DNA from: Meconema thalassinum
Lineage: Eukaryota > Arthropoda > Insecta > Orthoptera > Tettigoniidae
Assembly: GCA_946902985.2 (NCBI GenBank)
Contig: OX336389.2
Location: 344,694,444-344,758,443, forward strand
Length of the DNA stretch: 64,000 bases
Direction of reading: 5' to 3'
Shown piece by piece: positions 12,495 to 25,300 of this stretch (within the stretch, counting starts at the first letter, position 1; the number at the start of each line of letters is the position of its first letter). The notes under the pieces are model-generated. The model ran no database searches and was not told the origin of the DNA. It saw only the letters and a list, made by a program, of their open reading frames with translations. Position numbers and translations under genes: made by a program.

Positions 12495-13238
12495 TTAGAG
12501 TGAAACTTGGAGCAATGGACGAAAGCGTTGGAGGACAAATCAGTATGCAAATAAGTTGGGCAAAGACGGAATATATGGTAGCAAATGGGCTATAGTTGAC
12601 TCACTCTCCCTTTTAACGTTCGGATCGCCTTTGAAATCTAGCTGGGTGGATATGTTTACATTCCATGGCGCCTGGGGCCAAGGCTTTCCCAGCGCGAGGC
12701 ACAGCGTTGTCAACTTTCCACCGTAGCCCCTGAGAGCAAGCAGCGATACTGGACAGAACTATGTGCAGATGTACAACATTGGACACTGATACCTGTGGGA
12801 GACACAAGCTAGCTGCCAGGGCGGGACTTAAGAGGCCACAAGGGGTGATAGAGGAAGACTACTATTGTTCAACAGCCTTCAGCAATTGGTCAGTAGCAAA
12901 GAACGCTTAGTTGTCGGCGCGTGCTACTGCCTTACGTTTGAGTCGCCGCTAGTTAACCAGTAAAGTGAGGCAACTATACAAAAGGACATCTCCAAACATC
13001 TGGAAGAAGTAACATTGCCAGCAGTCCACAGGTGCAAGTATCACGAATCAACCTTACAGAAAGATGAAGGATTGGCATCTGAGGTTTCCAATACAATCCA
13101 ATGCGGCTGGATGAATTGGAGAAAAATGAGTGGAGTGATATGACAGGAAAGTGCGTTTCCAATGAAAGGAAACTTTTATAAGCCGGCAATAATGTATGGT
13201 GCAGAGACATGGGCGATCACCAAGACTGTAGATTTATA
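12495..13238 (+). pseudogene. LINE reverse transcriptase fragment
   Basis: Two pieces of the C-terminal part of a non-LTR RT can be read on the plus strand. The first, at about 12,500-12,590, resembles the LEQWTKALED stretch after the YADD motif. The second, at about 12,966-13,238, reads IQCGWMNWRKMSGVI and then NFYKPAIMYGAETWAITK, the familiar post-palm LINE signature. The two are separated by about 370 bp of GC-richer sequence (12,595-12,965) with no recognised origin. Stops and frameshifts are present. Confidence 0.7.
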
Positions 13239-13242
13239 ACGT

Positions 13243-15128
13243 GTCATCATCATCATGGGCTTTAACTCGAATCCGAGTATAAATCTTCTTCCTTCAGTCC
13301 AGTTAGTGGATGTGTTTACGGTGACTAAAGAGTCCAATCCTGGCATGGAACAAGCGTACACAAAAGTTACATAGTATTGCTTGAGGAGGACGTGGTTGGG
13401 CTGCTCGAAATTTCTTAGCTTGACGCTTGGCCTCTTCATGTGTGCGTTGATCCCATTCAAACGTTTTTACAGTATCCGAGATGGTACGGCGCCAAGTTGA
13501 GCGGTCTTCAGCCAGCATGTCCCAGGTTTGTGAATCAAGACTTGTCAATTTCAGGGCCTGCTTAAATTGGTCCTTGTTGCGCCTCTTAGGACCACCAGGT
13601 CTGGTGCCATAGCATAACTCACCATATAGCATTTGACGAGATAATCTCACATCATCCATCCGATGGACATGACCAATCCATCTAAATTGGTGGCCTATTA
13701 TGGATGATTCTATGCTGTTGATTTGAGCCTTTTCAAGAACAGCAATATTGGTAATGCGGTCTTCCCATTTAATCCTCAGGATTGATCGACGTTTTTGTAG
13801 GTGGAAGCGCTCAAGCTTCCTAAGATTACGTCGGTAAAGGGTCCAAGTTTCACAGCCATACAACAATGTAGAAATAACTACTGCTTTGTACACCATAAGC
13901 TTTGTACTCATGGACAGATCTTTATTCATGAAGACCCGGTGCGCTAATCGTCCATATGCTGCATGGGCTACGCCAATTCTCTTATCCACATCCTGCTCAC
14001 AGGTACAGCTCACATAAATGGTACTGCCCAGGTCTACCTGTTCAAATGGCAAATTTGAGATGGGAGATATTGAACCGAGGAAGAGGTGTGCCTGGTGAAG
14101 GTTGTGCCAAGACCTTAGTCTTATTGACATTTATGGTAAGACCAAAGCGATCACATGCACTTTTGTAACAGTTAACTGACTCTTGTAGCTCTTCTGGTGT
14201 GAGAGTTGGCGACGCAGCATCATCTGCATACAACATGTTAGTAACCTTAGTAACCTGAGTTTTCCTCAAGGAGCGGAGACGAGCTAGGTTGAAAAGCCCT
14301 CCATCAAAACAATACTTGACCTCCACACCTGGGATGTTTGTGGGTGAATCATAAAGCATTGCAGCCAAGTACAGCGCGAAAAGCGTTGGAGCCAGTACAC
14401 ATCCTTGTTTCAGTCCATGGGTAATAGGGAATTCATCGGACATCTTATTCTGATGGCAAACCTGACCTGTCATGCCATCATGGAGAGCCTTGATTAGATC
14501 TACAAAACGCCGAGGGCAACCAAACTGTTTCAGCACCGCCCACATGGCTGGTCTTGGAACCAAATCAAATGCCTTTTCCAAGTCATAAAAGACTAAGAAG
14601 AGTGGATTCTGTTGTTCTCTACATTTTTCTTGTAGCTGTCTCACACAGAAAATCAAGTCAATTGTGCTTCTGGATGCTCTAAATCCGCATTGTGACTCTG
14701 AGAGGATCTTCTCAGAGATAACCTTGAGGCGGTTAAGTAGAATTCTTGCAAGAATCTTCCCCACAATTGATAGCAGTGCTATACCACGGTAGTTGCCACA
14801 AACACTACGATCACCCTTTTTAAAAATAGTGATGATAGTGGCATTCTTCAAGTCTCCAGGTACCTTTCATGATTCCCATATTCTGAGGATAAGGGTGAAA
14901 ATCCTTGTTTTGAGGGAATGATCTCCGGCCTGAATTAGTTCCAGAGGGATGTCATCTGGGCCAGGTGCCTTTCTGGGTTTCAATTGGGTGAGAGCTGCAC
15001 TGAATTCATGATAAGTAGGAGGTACTGCCAACCACAGTTGTTCAGGTTGTTGCGGCACATCACAAAGGAAGTCTTCAGCAGCTGCTGATGGACGATTTAG
15101 GAGATTGGAGAAGTGCGGTACTGTATAT
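13243..15128 (-). pseudogene. 5'-truncated non-LTR retrotransposon (RT and C-terminal zinc finger)
   Basis: On the reverse strand, successive open segments encode the pre-RT linker (LKPRKAPGPDDIPLELIQ, within 15,128-14,867), the RT (14,851-14,042: NYRGIALLSIVGKIL, FRASRSTIDLIF, YDLEKAFDLVPR, GLKQGCVLAPTLFALY, MLYADDAA) and the C-terminal part (14,130-13,303). The last ends with CNFC and HARIGLFSHRKH, a C2H2-like finger. Breaks lie near 14,860 and at 14,042-14,130. No endonuclease domain is present. A TCA run at 13,243-13,255 is the (TGA)n tail. The LTR element at 15,129 abuts or interrupts its 5' end. Clade is unassigned. Confidence 0.85.
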
Positions 15129-18100
15129 TGAATCCATGTACCATAGGCTTCAAAGGGAGTCGAATCCATGTATTTTGTGAAAGGAATGAAAGAATCATAC
15201 AGTCTCTAAGGGAACGGAGAGAGATTTCAAGCCAGGATTCTAGCCTAACATTGTGCAAGCGCTGGGACCAGGTGTTCATAAGATGAGCTCATGCCTCTTG
15301 ACATTTATAAGGAGCCAGTCATGGATATTAATAGAACTAGTGGAAAGTTTGGACTGTAAGACGAAGAAGCTCGACTCGGAAATTGCTCTTACGTTGCAGG
15401 AAAACGGCAACCTCGCTGCTGAGTCAGAACAAGAATAATTAAATTTAACCCGTTTACGAGTATAAAAATAAGTAAACAAATACAGTACGGTGAATCATTT
15501 CGAATTAGAGATTTTTGTGTAAAGAAAAACCCTTTAATAATTGCACAAGAGAAAAGTGCAAATGCAGCAGACGTCATCGGGAATTCACCGGGACCCAAGG
15601 AGTGGGAGAATTAAAAATGAACAGCACCACCCACACAGTTGAAGACGAAAAATTAATTAATATCTCGGAAATGCACGATCGATTTCCATGCACAGGAAGA
15701 TCATTATACGTTTGGAAGACGAGCTTTCTGGAGATATAATTTTTATAATTGTACGACAATTAGTTCAAAAGTTGGTCACGAAAAGCACTAGGATTTTATC
15801 TTTTTTTGACTAAAAGGTATAAAACCCCTGGCCTCACCAAGCCAATCATGCAGTATTCAAGAGCCCGTGAGGGGAACGTCACGCTGTATCAGTTCATGCA
15901 CTCTACAAGCACACCGTGAGCGGAGGTGCTGCATCACATCGTACATGCAGTTTCAAACGGCCTGAGGGCACGTTACTGTGATATATCAGACACCGAAGGC
16001 AGTTTACCAGTACTCCTTGAGGGGAGAAACGCTGTGTTACACCGCAGAATTAATATCCGATAGCCACGGGCGTCGCAGTATTAATAACTTGCGTGCCTCC
16101 ATAAGGAGTTGCAAAGAAGAAATATTAAAATATCGCCGTGTTGAAAAATTAGGAAAATCCTAGTTAAAGGATTTAGGTCCGACAGTGCAAAGTTTACCGT
16201 AAAAGTTCTTAAAATACAGTCAAAGCAGGCTGCGAACTTAGGATTCAGGCGATAGGTCTTTCAGTAAATGACCAAAAGTATCATAACGTACGGAAGTACC
16301 GGAACAGCGAGATAAACAGTTTATCAATTTTAAAGAACCCGAACAGGGAAAAACAGAGTAAGGTTCGCAACGTATTCCAGAAAATTAGAAGTGCGAGAAC
16401 CGAATAAACAAAGAAGAACGGGAATTATAGACATTGTCTCAAGAAAGCAGACGAACTATTCTAAAGCACTAAGACTCGAGAAGTATTAGTTGCTAAAAAA
16501 TCCATAGGTCATCGATAGGTTATCGAGGGGACCTCGATCAGAACAGACTTTCGCTAGGATCGATAAACCAGATCTAAAAGGGGAGCCGTTCAAGCTAGAG
16601 AAATAGCCGATCATCAGGAACAAGATTCGAAGAATTGTTATTCCAGGGAAAAAGTAGATGATTCGAGACTTTCGTATTCTGCAGGATAGGAAGCCGACAT
16701 TGAATAAATTTCACCCTTGGAGACGGGAGATTAAGAGGTCACGTGTGATAGGCTAGAAAAAAAAGACGGCCTAGTGATCAAAAGTTGTGAAGTGTAAATA
16801 TATCCAGATCGTGTGTTAAAAGTAATATATTTTTTAGTGTTTTATTGTGTGTTCTAAACGGATACACCAGTGTATTAAAAAGTTGTCAGTGTTAAATGTA
16901 TTGAATATGTGTCAAGAAATGTTTGTACATGAGATGAATTTGTACAATATGGAGTAAGTCAAGAAGGTGGGCCAAAATGACACATCGAACGAGAATAAAG
17001 GTCAGAAAACGACCTTAGACATGTGAGTAAAGATTTTCATTATGTTTTGGTGTCGGGGAAGTTTTTGTGTACAAATCCACCGGAGTTTTGAGTAAAAGGG
17101 ATGTTTTTAAATAAATAATAACTAAATAAGAACGCGATCTGAACAAAAATATAGTTTGAGAAATAATAAATAATTATGTGAAAGAATAAATCCTGTAGAG
17201 GAAATGCATGGAATAAAATGTCAGTGTATTTGACGAATGTTATAAAAGCAAGCGTAATAATAATTATTATAACAAAGATATTTACATAAAGGTAAATTTG
17301 AATTATATGAAAGAAATAGCTTTTGAGCTTTTGTAAGGAATGAAGACATGATGTGAATAATAATAATAATAACAAGGTAAAGAAATCTAAATAAAGATTA
17401 AATTGAATGATATAAAAATATAGAGCGTTGGAGCCTTAACAAATGTATAAGACATGATGTGAATGCATGTTCTTAAAATGGAGCGATTTATTGTCAACAG
17501 AAAAGATAAATATAAAAATTGAAATATGTATCAATTGTTACTATGAAATTTATCAGTTCTTTGGAAGACATTAGGCCGTAAAGTAATGTGTAGCGCAATG
17601 GAACGCAATTAAATAAAAAGTCACGCTAGGAATGCGTAGAATTTAAATGTACTTGGTAAATTACTTATGAGGGGTAGTTGATTGTATTGAATTGAGATAT
17701 GTTGTAAGTCCTCTAATTGTGACGTAGATCACGAGGCCATGTGTGTGTTATTATATAAAGGGAGCAAATGTATGGTATTATTGAGCGTAGGTCCTGTAAG
17801 CTACGGCTAGACCCTAAATCGCGTCTTGTATAAGTCCTCCAATGTGGAAATGGTTCCCGAGGCATGTTAAGAGATTCGAACTTAGAATCCTCTTGTTGTT
17901 GAAGCCCCTTATTATTCGTCGTAGAATGTGTATTACTCTTCCCAATCAACGAGGACCCTTCATAATTAATAAATGCCAAGGTTACGAGAGTGGTTTATGA
18001 GCCAAAGAATATTGTTGAAAGTGAGAAGAGAAGTTAAATGCCAGGTCTCTCCATAGAACTGAAAATAAAATGAAGGTTTGTTTTAAAAGCATGGAAGAGA

Positions 18101-19065
18101 GCTCCAACCGTAGGCTAGACAGGGAGCCGCTCTCCCTGTCATAAATCTCGCTCGAGTATAATGGCCTGACCCTCATAGTATGAGGGTGGGTAAAGACCGT
18201 CTTGTAAGAAGTGCTAAATACACCGTGAGTGTTTAAAAGTTGTTAATGACCCGGGCGTTGAACCGAGGTCCTTGTAGATTGATATTATCGCTTGCCAGTT
18301 CAGATCGTAGTTTTCTTATGTGATAATGGTCTTATAAGACAAATGAAATAAATAAAAATCCCTATTGTAATGTTGTATGGAAATAAGGAATCCACGAGTT
18401 TTGTGAAGATAACTAGATTTCGGGAGTAATCATAGTTTTTGACTTTGTCAAGTAATCTGTATAACTCTGGAGTACACAAGTAGTTTCCCGATCACCGTAG
18501 TGAAATTGAAAAACTTGAGAGAGGTGGTAAATACTGAGAACATGTGAAGAGCCCAAATATTGAAGTGGATAATTAACATATAATTTTAAATGTAATTATA
18601 TATTGTTTTGATGTTAAGAAAAGATAAAAATAGTTCTTGAGGTGTACAAAGGGAATGACACTATTATTATGAGAAAGTATCGAGCCAAAGGAGCTCGTAG
18701 TTATATGGAACTTTAAGATAGGTACTTTATGGAAGTGAAAATAATCATGAATTGCTGGTTTTTAAGAAAACCATGTGTTTAAATCTAATATTTGTTTTAT
18801 TCTTATGTTATTCCTTGTTCACTTTGAACAAGTATAAAGATATTGGTCAGCAGTTTATTTGTTTTATTGTTTGTAGCGCCATAATTTTGATTAATTAAAT
18901 GTGTTAAAATAGGAGTTGATTTTGTTGTTGTTTTTGCAAGTGTATCCTCTATTTAATCCAAAATGTGTAAGTCACAGAGTGGGAGAACTTACCGCTGCCC
19001 CGAAAATCCCGAATTGAGCAAAGCTGGCATACTGTGATTTGCATATTTCTTGCTGAAAGGGCACA
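15129..19065 (+). repeat. Left LTR (3937 bp, complete)
   Basis: Runs from TGAATCC to GGGCACA and is noncoding. It contains a TATA box near 15,819, several AATAAA-type motifs and small hairpins, for example CCCTCATAGTATGAGGG near 18,171. The section 17,058-18,124 is missing from the right LTR. Confidence 0.95.
15817..15855 (+). promoter_or_regulatory. Candidate LTR core promoter
   Basis: A GGTATAAAACCCC TATA box at 15,819-15,831 is followed about 30 bp later by ATGCAGTATTC, which could serve as an initiator. The same box is in the right LTR near 26,842. Role is inferred from motif and position. Confidence 0.5.
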
Positions 19066-19513
19066 GGGGGGTGAATAGAAGTACTGTGCTTGGATTAATG
19101 ATTAGAGGAACACTAAAGACGGTCAATTCATGTAAAAGTAAAGTAATGATAGGAGCAGCTACAACGTATAATGTTAACTGACCCCATGGGTCCCTAGAAA
19201 CTCACACCGAGCAGCCCTGGATTTAAACGACCCCCCAGCAAAAGACATCTTCATGGCGCCCAGTACGCAGGGCTGAGTTTTCCTAGGGAAAACCCGAGTT
19301 TTCTCGAAAAATCAAAATTTTCATTTTTTTTGAAAAAAAAAAGGTTTTTCGAAATTTTGAATTTTAAATACATCCATAAAGGTCTTTGAGTTTGAATAAG
19401 AATATCAAAAGGGTACGGTGTAGTAAAAAAACCCGTACCAAATTAAATTTTTAAAGAAATTGGGACACAAAAGTTCAGATTACCATCTCTCAAGCATGTT
19501 CTAGCGATGTGGC
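19066..19513 (+). other. Leader between left LTR and gag
   Basis: The leader starts GGGGGGTGAATAG after the LTR. No standard TGG-initial tRNA primer-binding site is evident, so priming is unclear. It contains an A/T homopolymer hairpin at about 19,310-19,360. Confidence 0.5.
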
Positions 19514-22363
19514 ATGAGTAGCCCACTGTATTCTAATAAGATGGTATTAAGTGAGGAATTGCAGGGGCTTTTGGAGGCTATAAAAGCCGATAGCAATGAG
19601 AAGTTGGAGGCTATAAACAATACACTGGGCCTCCAAAAGGATGAAAATAAAAAGGAGTTCGAATCTATAAAAAATAACTTAACAGCTCTTAAAAATGACA
19701 GTGTTAAGATAGAGAATACATTGAGCCTCCAAAAGGATGAAAATAAAAAAGAGTTTGAATCCATAAATGAGAGTTTGGGGTCACTAAAAACTAAAAGTGA
19801 TAACATGGGAACTAAATTAGAAGCCATCGAAACTAATAGTGATAACATGGGAACTAAATTAGAAGCTATTGAAGCTAACTGTATAAAAATGAACGATGAA
19901 GTGAAGGCTGAAATTGAGGGAATGAAAAAGGGGTCAAATGGACTCAGAGAGAGTTTAGAAGAAACAATGAATAATAAATTTCAAGGGTTTGACACTAAGT
20001 TTGGGGATAAGTTAAAAGAGTTTAAAGGGGAAATCACAAGTGAAATTAAAAAGGAAAACGATGCCTTTAATTCAGAATGGCAAGGCCAAATAAAGATCTT
20101 GAAGGACAGTATGGTAGATTCCCAAACTAAGTGTCAAGAAAATTTTGAAAATTTAGAGACTAAATTGGTCGGAATGGAAGAATCTTGTAAAAAAAATGTA
20201 GATGCATGTAAGAAAGATCTTGTAAACCAGATCCAAGAGGTGCAGAAAGAATTGAAAGCTCAGATGGAATCTAACAAGAGTATTTGTGGGACCTCCCGGG
20301 ATGAGATAAAAAAAAGTGTTAGTGATTTAGGAGACAGATTTACAGGGGTGGAGAACCAAGTAGGAAAACTTGAGGAAAAAGTAGCGGGAGTTCAGGCCAA
20401 AGTGGATGATATGGAAATTCAGAATCACAAAGATATACAGGGCATGAAAGAGCAGATTGATCATTTTACCGGGCAGGTAGATGAGAATTTAAAGAGGCAC
20501 GGGGAGGAAATAAATCAAAAATTCGGTACCTACGAAGAGCATCTCCAGAAAGAAAGAAAACAAAGAAATAAAGAAAATAAGGAAAGTACTCATAAGATAG
20601 ATGAAATAAGTCAGGGTATCAATGGAATTCGGGAAACCGTAATAGGATTAACAAAACAAATGGGAGACACAAAGGGAGATATAGATAAGGTTATGACCGA
20701 CATAACAATTATATTCGAGGAGCAAGTAAAGGCTCGAGAGGATATGAACAAGATCCAGGATAAAGTCTACAAAGGACAAAAAGAGATGGAGAAAAGGATA
20801 AAGGAAATGCGAGAAGTCTTAGATACCAAAGGTGACGTTAAGCCAGAAATTATAAAAGAACAGGTCATGGTCATCAATAAAGAGGTAGAAGAACACCTAA
20901 ATGAAATCAGGGAGAGCTTCAGGGATGAGAAATTCCAACTCAAACGAGAACTGGAAACTAGTAAGAAAAATCAGGAAAGAATTCAAAATGAATTAGGATC
21001 ACGGTTGGAAAGGACTGAACACAAAAATAGTCAAATGAAAATCCAACTCATGGCAAATGATGAAAGTGCCCGAAGGGAAAGGAAATTAGAATTTGAAAGT
21101 CAGGATGAGTTTCCAAAGACAGGATGGACATATCCTCGTGAACAAGGCACAGATACAGATAGGGACTTAGGAGGGGAGAGCCCTTACAAGAACCCAGGAT
21201 ATCCGATGGCGATGTCAACCCCGTACATGAATCAGACAAATGGTCAGATAATAAACATTATCAAATCTAATGAGGACAGACTGGTAAAATTTACTGGGAA
21301 TAACATGTCAATTACTCCAAAATATTGGCTAAAGGAAGTCTCAGAGTACTTAAACGAAATGAAGGTTCCTCAGGATCGGAGACTGAGAGCTATTGAGAAG
21401 CTGTTGGCAGGTGATTGTCTTACCTGGTTCAGAAGCTTCAGGTACACCTTTGATACGGTGGAAGGCTTTAGAGAAGCCTTTTTAAAACGATATTGGGCAG
21501 CAGACGTCCAGGAGAATTTGAGGCTAGATCTGTACTCTCGGAAGTACAGCACAAATGCACCAACTAAGTACTCGGAATTTTTTACCGCTCAGCTGTGTAA
21601 ATTCCGCGAACTTGACATTGCTCCAGCTGAGAACGACCTGTGTGCCGCCATTGCAAGACAACTTCCATATGAGATTCAGAGGCTGTTAATCTCATCCAAA
21701 GCCAGAAGTGCTGTGGAAGTGGAGAGTGTATTACGTCAATTAGACATGACGACGTCACACGTAACTCCTAGGCATCAAAGACAGACTGAACAGGTACACA
21801 TGGCCAGCAGTCAGGAAACCAGAGAAAAAACATCGACCAGGAATCAGTCCACTAGCACTGATACTCAAGGACTAGGTCGAGAGTATGGGCACCAAGAGCC
21901 TAGAGGAATACAGCCATACTACAGAGGAGGATATCGAGGAAGAAATCCTAGAAATACGGGTTATAGGCAACAAGAGAGCCGACCCTATAACAATAGCCAT
22001 CAGAGGCAAGAAAACAGAAAGAAATGGGAGAATTATCCCAGAAGGAACGTAAGGCCAGAGGATAGGGATGATGAATATCGGGCCGAAATAGAGGAAAGAT
22101 ATCAGGAAAGTCTTCGTTACATGAACGAACGACCAGACGAACCTGAAAGGCAAAAAGTCCGTTGGAGTGAGGCAATCAAAAACCGGAAATCACCCGACCG
22201 ACTAGATGGAGCTCAAAGCTTGGAACTACAAGCTCAAATAAAGAATGAGGGGAAAGGAAGCCCTCAGGATAAAAAAAACTCCAAATTTAAATCGTCAAAA
22301 GTGGAAACATACCAGGAGCTGGGAGGAGGTAGAAATTGTGAATTGGATAGCAAGACCAGATGA
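19514..22363 (+). CDS. gag: Gag polyprotein with long N-terminal coiled coil
   Basis: This 949-codon ORF is intact from ATG to stop. Residues 1 to about 525 are Lys/Glu-rich with heptad-like leucine/isoleucine spacing, and include a repeated module (LQKDENKKEFESI twice, SDNMGTKLEAIE twice), so a very long coiled coil is predicted. Residues about 590-750 look like a gypsy/PNMA-type capsid (LVKFTGNN, KYWLKEVSEYL, LTWFRSF, FREAFLKRYW). A basic Arg/Gln-rich tail (about 770-870) replaces the usual CCHC knuckle, which is absent. Gag would assemble the particle in the cytoplasm. It overlaps pol by 119 bp in a different frame. Confidence 0.9.
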   Translation: MSSPLYSNKMVLSEELQGLLEAIKADSNEKLEAINNTLGLQKDENKKEFESIKNNLTALKNDSVKIENTLSLQKDENKKEFESINESLGSLKTKSDNMGTKLEAIETNSDNMGTKLEAIEANCIKMNDEVKAEIEGMKKGSNGLRESLEETMNNKFQGFDTKFGDKLKEFKGEITSEIKKENDAFNSEWQGQIKILKDSMVDSQTKCQENFENLETKLVGMEESCKKNVDACKKDLVNQIQEVQKELKAQMESNKSICGTSRDEIKKSVSDLGDRFTGVENQVGKLEEKVAGVQAKVDDMEIQNHKDIQGMKEQIDHFTGQVDENLKRHGEEINQKFGTYEEHLQKERKQRNKENKESTHKIDEISQGINGIRETVIGLTKQMGDTKGDIDKVMTDITIIFEEQVKAREDMNKIQDKVYKGQKEMEKRIKEMREVLDTKGDVKPEIIKEQVMVINKEVEEHLNEIRESFRDEKFQLKRELETSKKNQERIQNELGSRLERTEHKNSQMKIQLMANDESARRERKLEFESQDEFPKTGWTYPREQGTDTDRDLGGESPYKNPGYPMAMSTPYMNQTNGQIINIIKSNEDRLVKFTGNNMSITPKYWLKEVSEYLNEMKVPQDRRLRAIEKLLAGDCLTWFRSFRYTFDTVEGFREAFLKRYWAADVQENLRLDLYSRKYSTNAPTKYSEFFTAQLCKFRELDIAPAENDLCAAIARQLPYEIQRLLISSKARSAVEVESVLRQLDMTTSHVTPRHQRQTEQVHMASSQETREKTSTRNQSTSTDTQGLGREYGHQEPRGIQPYYRGGYRGRNPRNTGYRQQESRPYNNSHQRQENRKKWENYPRRNVRPEDRDDEYRAEIEERYQESLRYMNERPDEPERQKVRWSEAIKNRKSPDRLDGAQSLELQAQIKNEGKGSPQDKKNSKFKSSKVETYQELGGGRNCELDSKTR

Positions 22364-25300
22364 GCTAATTAATGAGGAGGTGGAAGGAATCCCACCTATC
22401 AAAAGAGAATTACCCATAATTATGCTAAGGATAGAAGGATTACTGGTCAGGGCATTGATTGATACCGGATCAACAATAAGTTTAATTACGCAAACCCTTC
22501 TGAATGAATTGGAAACAAGAGGCCGCGTATTAAAAATCCCCACATCAAGTGTAAAGATTAAGGGAATTATCCCTGAAAAATCTTTAACATGCAAATTTCA
22601 GGTATACATTGATCTGATCATGGGTAACGCTGAAATTTCGCAATGCTTTTTGCTGGTAAATCAATTACCGTATAATGTCATATTAGGTATTGATTTTATC
22701 CGTGAGAACAAGGCCATCATAGACCTAGCGCAAAATTGCATTAGAATCCAAAGAGAGGATGTGGATGAACAAAACATTAACCTACAGGAACAGGATGTGA
22801 AAATAGGAGAACAGGTATGGCATGTGGAAGAAGTAACGGAAGAAGGTTGTAAGGACATAGAAAGGATATTTGAAGTCCTCAACATAGAACTCGAAGATAA
22901 TTTGGAAACTGAGTTCGAGACCAACCTGTCAGGAAAAGTAGAGGAAGCTAAAGTTAACCTCGAAAACAAGGAACAATTAAAGAAATTATTATTGAATTTT
23001 AGGGACGTATTTGATTCCAAGCCAGGGAAGATTGAAAATTTTAAATACGCGTTCCAAGTCAATGATTGGGCACCGTTCAGACAAAAACCATACCCGGTTG
23101 CGGAAAAACATTACCCACAAACTAAGAAAACACTGCAGGAGATGATGAATGCAGGTGTTATAGAAAAGATGGCGACACCATATGTTAGTCCATTAGTGAT
23201 TGTGAGTAAACCGGATGGCTCAGTAAGGGTGTGTCTAGATGCCAGAAATTTAAATGCAAAAATAATACCAGAAAATGATTCGGCACCACCCATAAAAGAA
23301 ATACTGAGGAAGTTCAAAGGCAAGAAGATTTTCACAAATATTGACATGACTTCTTCGTATCATCATCTCGAACTGGAAGAGAAAACCAGCTTGTTGACTG
23401 GATTTCAGTTCGACCAACAAACCTATTGTTTTAGGAGATGTCCGTTTGGATTGAAGACCGCAGGATCTGCCTTAATAAGAGCGCTTGATCGAAACTTGTC
23501 AGAGGAAGTGAAAGATTGCACTATCCGTTATGTGGATGATATTTTGCTTACCTCGGAGAATATTGAGGAACATTTAGAAAAGTTGAAGAAATTATTGGAA
23601 GACTTAAGAAGGGCAAATTTTAAAATCAATTTAAAGAAGTCAAATTTTTGTCAAAGGCAAGTAACATTTTTAGGGCATGTGATTAATAAGGATGGTGTTA
23701 AACCAAATCCATGCAAATTAGAATCGAAAAGAGATTTTCCAAGGCCTTTGAAGGTAAAGAACGTTCGCCAGTTTTTGGGATTGATTGGTTTCTTCTCAGG
23801 ACATTGTCCATCATACACAAAAACTGTTGCACCACTACAGGACCTTCTGAAGAAGGGGGGCAAGTGGAAATGGACGGAGGAAACAGAAAAAGCATTCGTG
23901 GAGGCGAAGGAAATGCTCTTAAACTATGTGAAGCTAGGATATCCTGATTTTAATCAGCGATTTATCATTCAAACAGATGCATCCCAGATTGGAATAGGGG
24001 CAATGCTATATCAGGAAAACCCGGATAACCCTGATAAGAAAAATTATCTAGCTTTCACAAGTCGGAGACTGAAACCACACGAGAAAAATTATACGATCAG
24101 CGAAATCGAGCTGTTAGCGATATTGCACGCGCTGCAATATTGGCGAAAGATCGTATATGGGTTTCAGGTCATTTTAAGAACGGATCATAAAGCCTTAACC
24201 TTTTTGATGAAGACTGATCTATCCAGTCAAAGGTTGATGCGTTGGGCTTTATACATTCAACAATTTGATGTAAAGATAGAATACTGCCCAGGAAAAGAAA
24301 ATATAGTTCCAGACTATTTAAGTAGACAGCCAGAGTCCACAGAAGAGGAAGTGATGGCTATTGATTTGGAAGACAGGGATCAGCGTACTCTAAATGAGTT
24401 AAGGAGCATTAGTCAACGGCAACGTGAGGATCCATGGATGAACATGCTCATATCTTTCCTTGAAGGAAGTTTGATAAGGGGAACACCAGCATACACGGAA
24501 GCTAATAAGATAGCTCAAGATTACACATTTTATAATGGATTATTATATAAGTTTGTGGACTCTGACCATACACGATTAAGGATTGTTGTACCTGCAATTT
24601 TGCAGAGGAAAGTAGTATGGTTAGCCCATAGATCGTTCGGACATATGGGAGTCGACAAAACAGTCTCGATGCTGAAAGAAGCATTTGTATGGCCGAGACT
24701 GAGAGAAACTGTAAGGGACACGCTAAAGACATGTGATCTATGTCAAAGGATCAAACCAAATGCGTTTCTGATGAGACAAAAGCCTATACCATTGTTGCCC
24801 GAAAGGCCAGGTCAAATCATATCTATTGATAACTTCAGAACTTTGCCAAAGGCAAGAAGAGGAAATCGACACATAATGGTGGCTATGGATGTCTTCACTA
24901 AAATGGTTGTCCTTGCTCCCATACAGAAGACTAGTACCAAACAGGTGTTAAAACGACTCAAAGAAAAAGTGATACCGATTCTGGGAAAACCTGAGAATTT
25001 GTTGTCGGATCACGGTAGTTGTTTCGCCAGTGTAGAGTTCAGACAAGAATTAGAAAGACTTGGAATACGTCAGATTTTGTCAAGTATTCGCCATCCTGAG
25101 GCAAATCCTGTAGAAAGAGTGATGAGGGAGACGGCCAAGTATTGTAGAATATACTGTGCCGAAGAAAATTGGAAGTGGATAGATATCTTGGATATTATCG
25201 AATTTTGTATAAACAACACAATCCATGAATCTACGGGAGAGATACCAATAACGTTACATCGGAATGAGCAACCAGAGAGACCTTGGAGTCTGGTAATTCC

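Noticed and set aside
14867..15169. LINE frame starting at 15,169
   Set aside because: The start lies in the LTR of the neighbouring retrotransposon; the same bases recur in the right LTR at 26,152 onward. True LINE sequence stops at 15,128.
15253..15739. Small ORFs repeated at 15.25-15.76 kb and 26.28-26.78 kb
   Set aside because: They recur only because they lie in the two LTRs; no domains, and several overlap on opposite strands.
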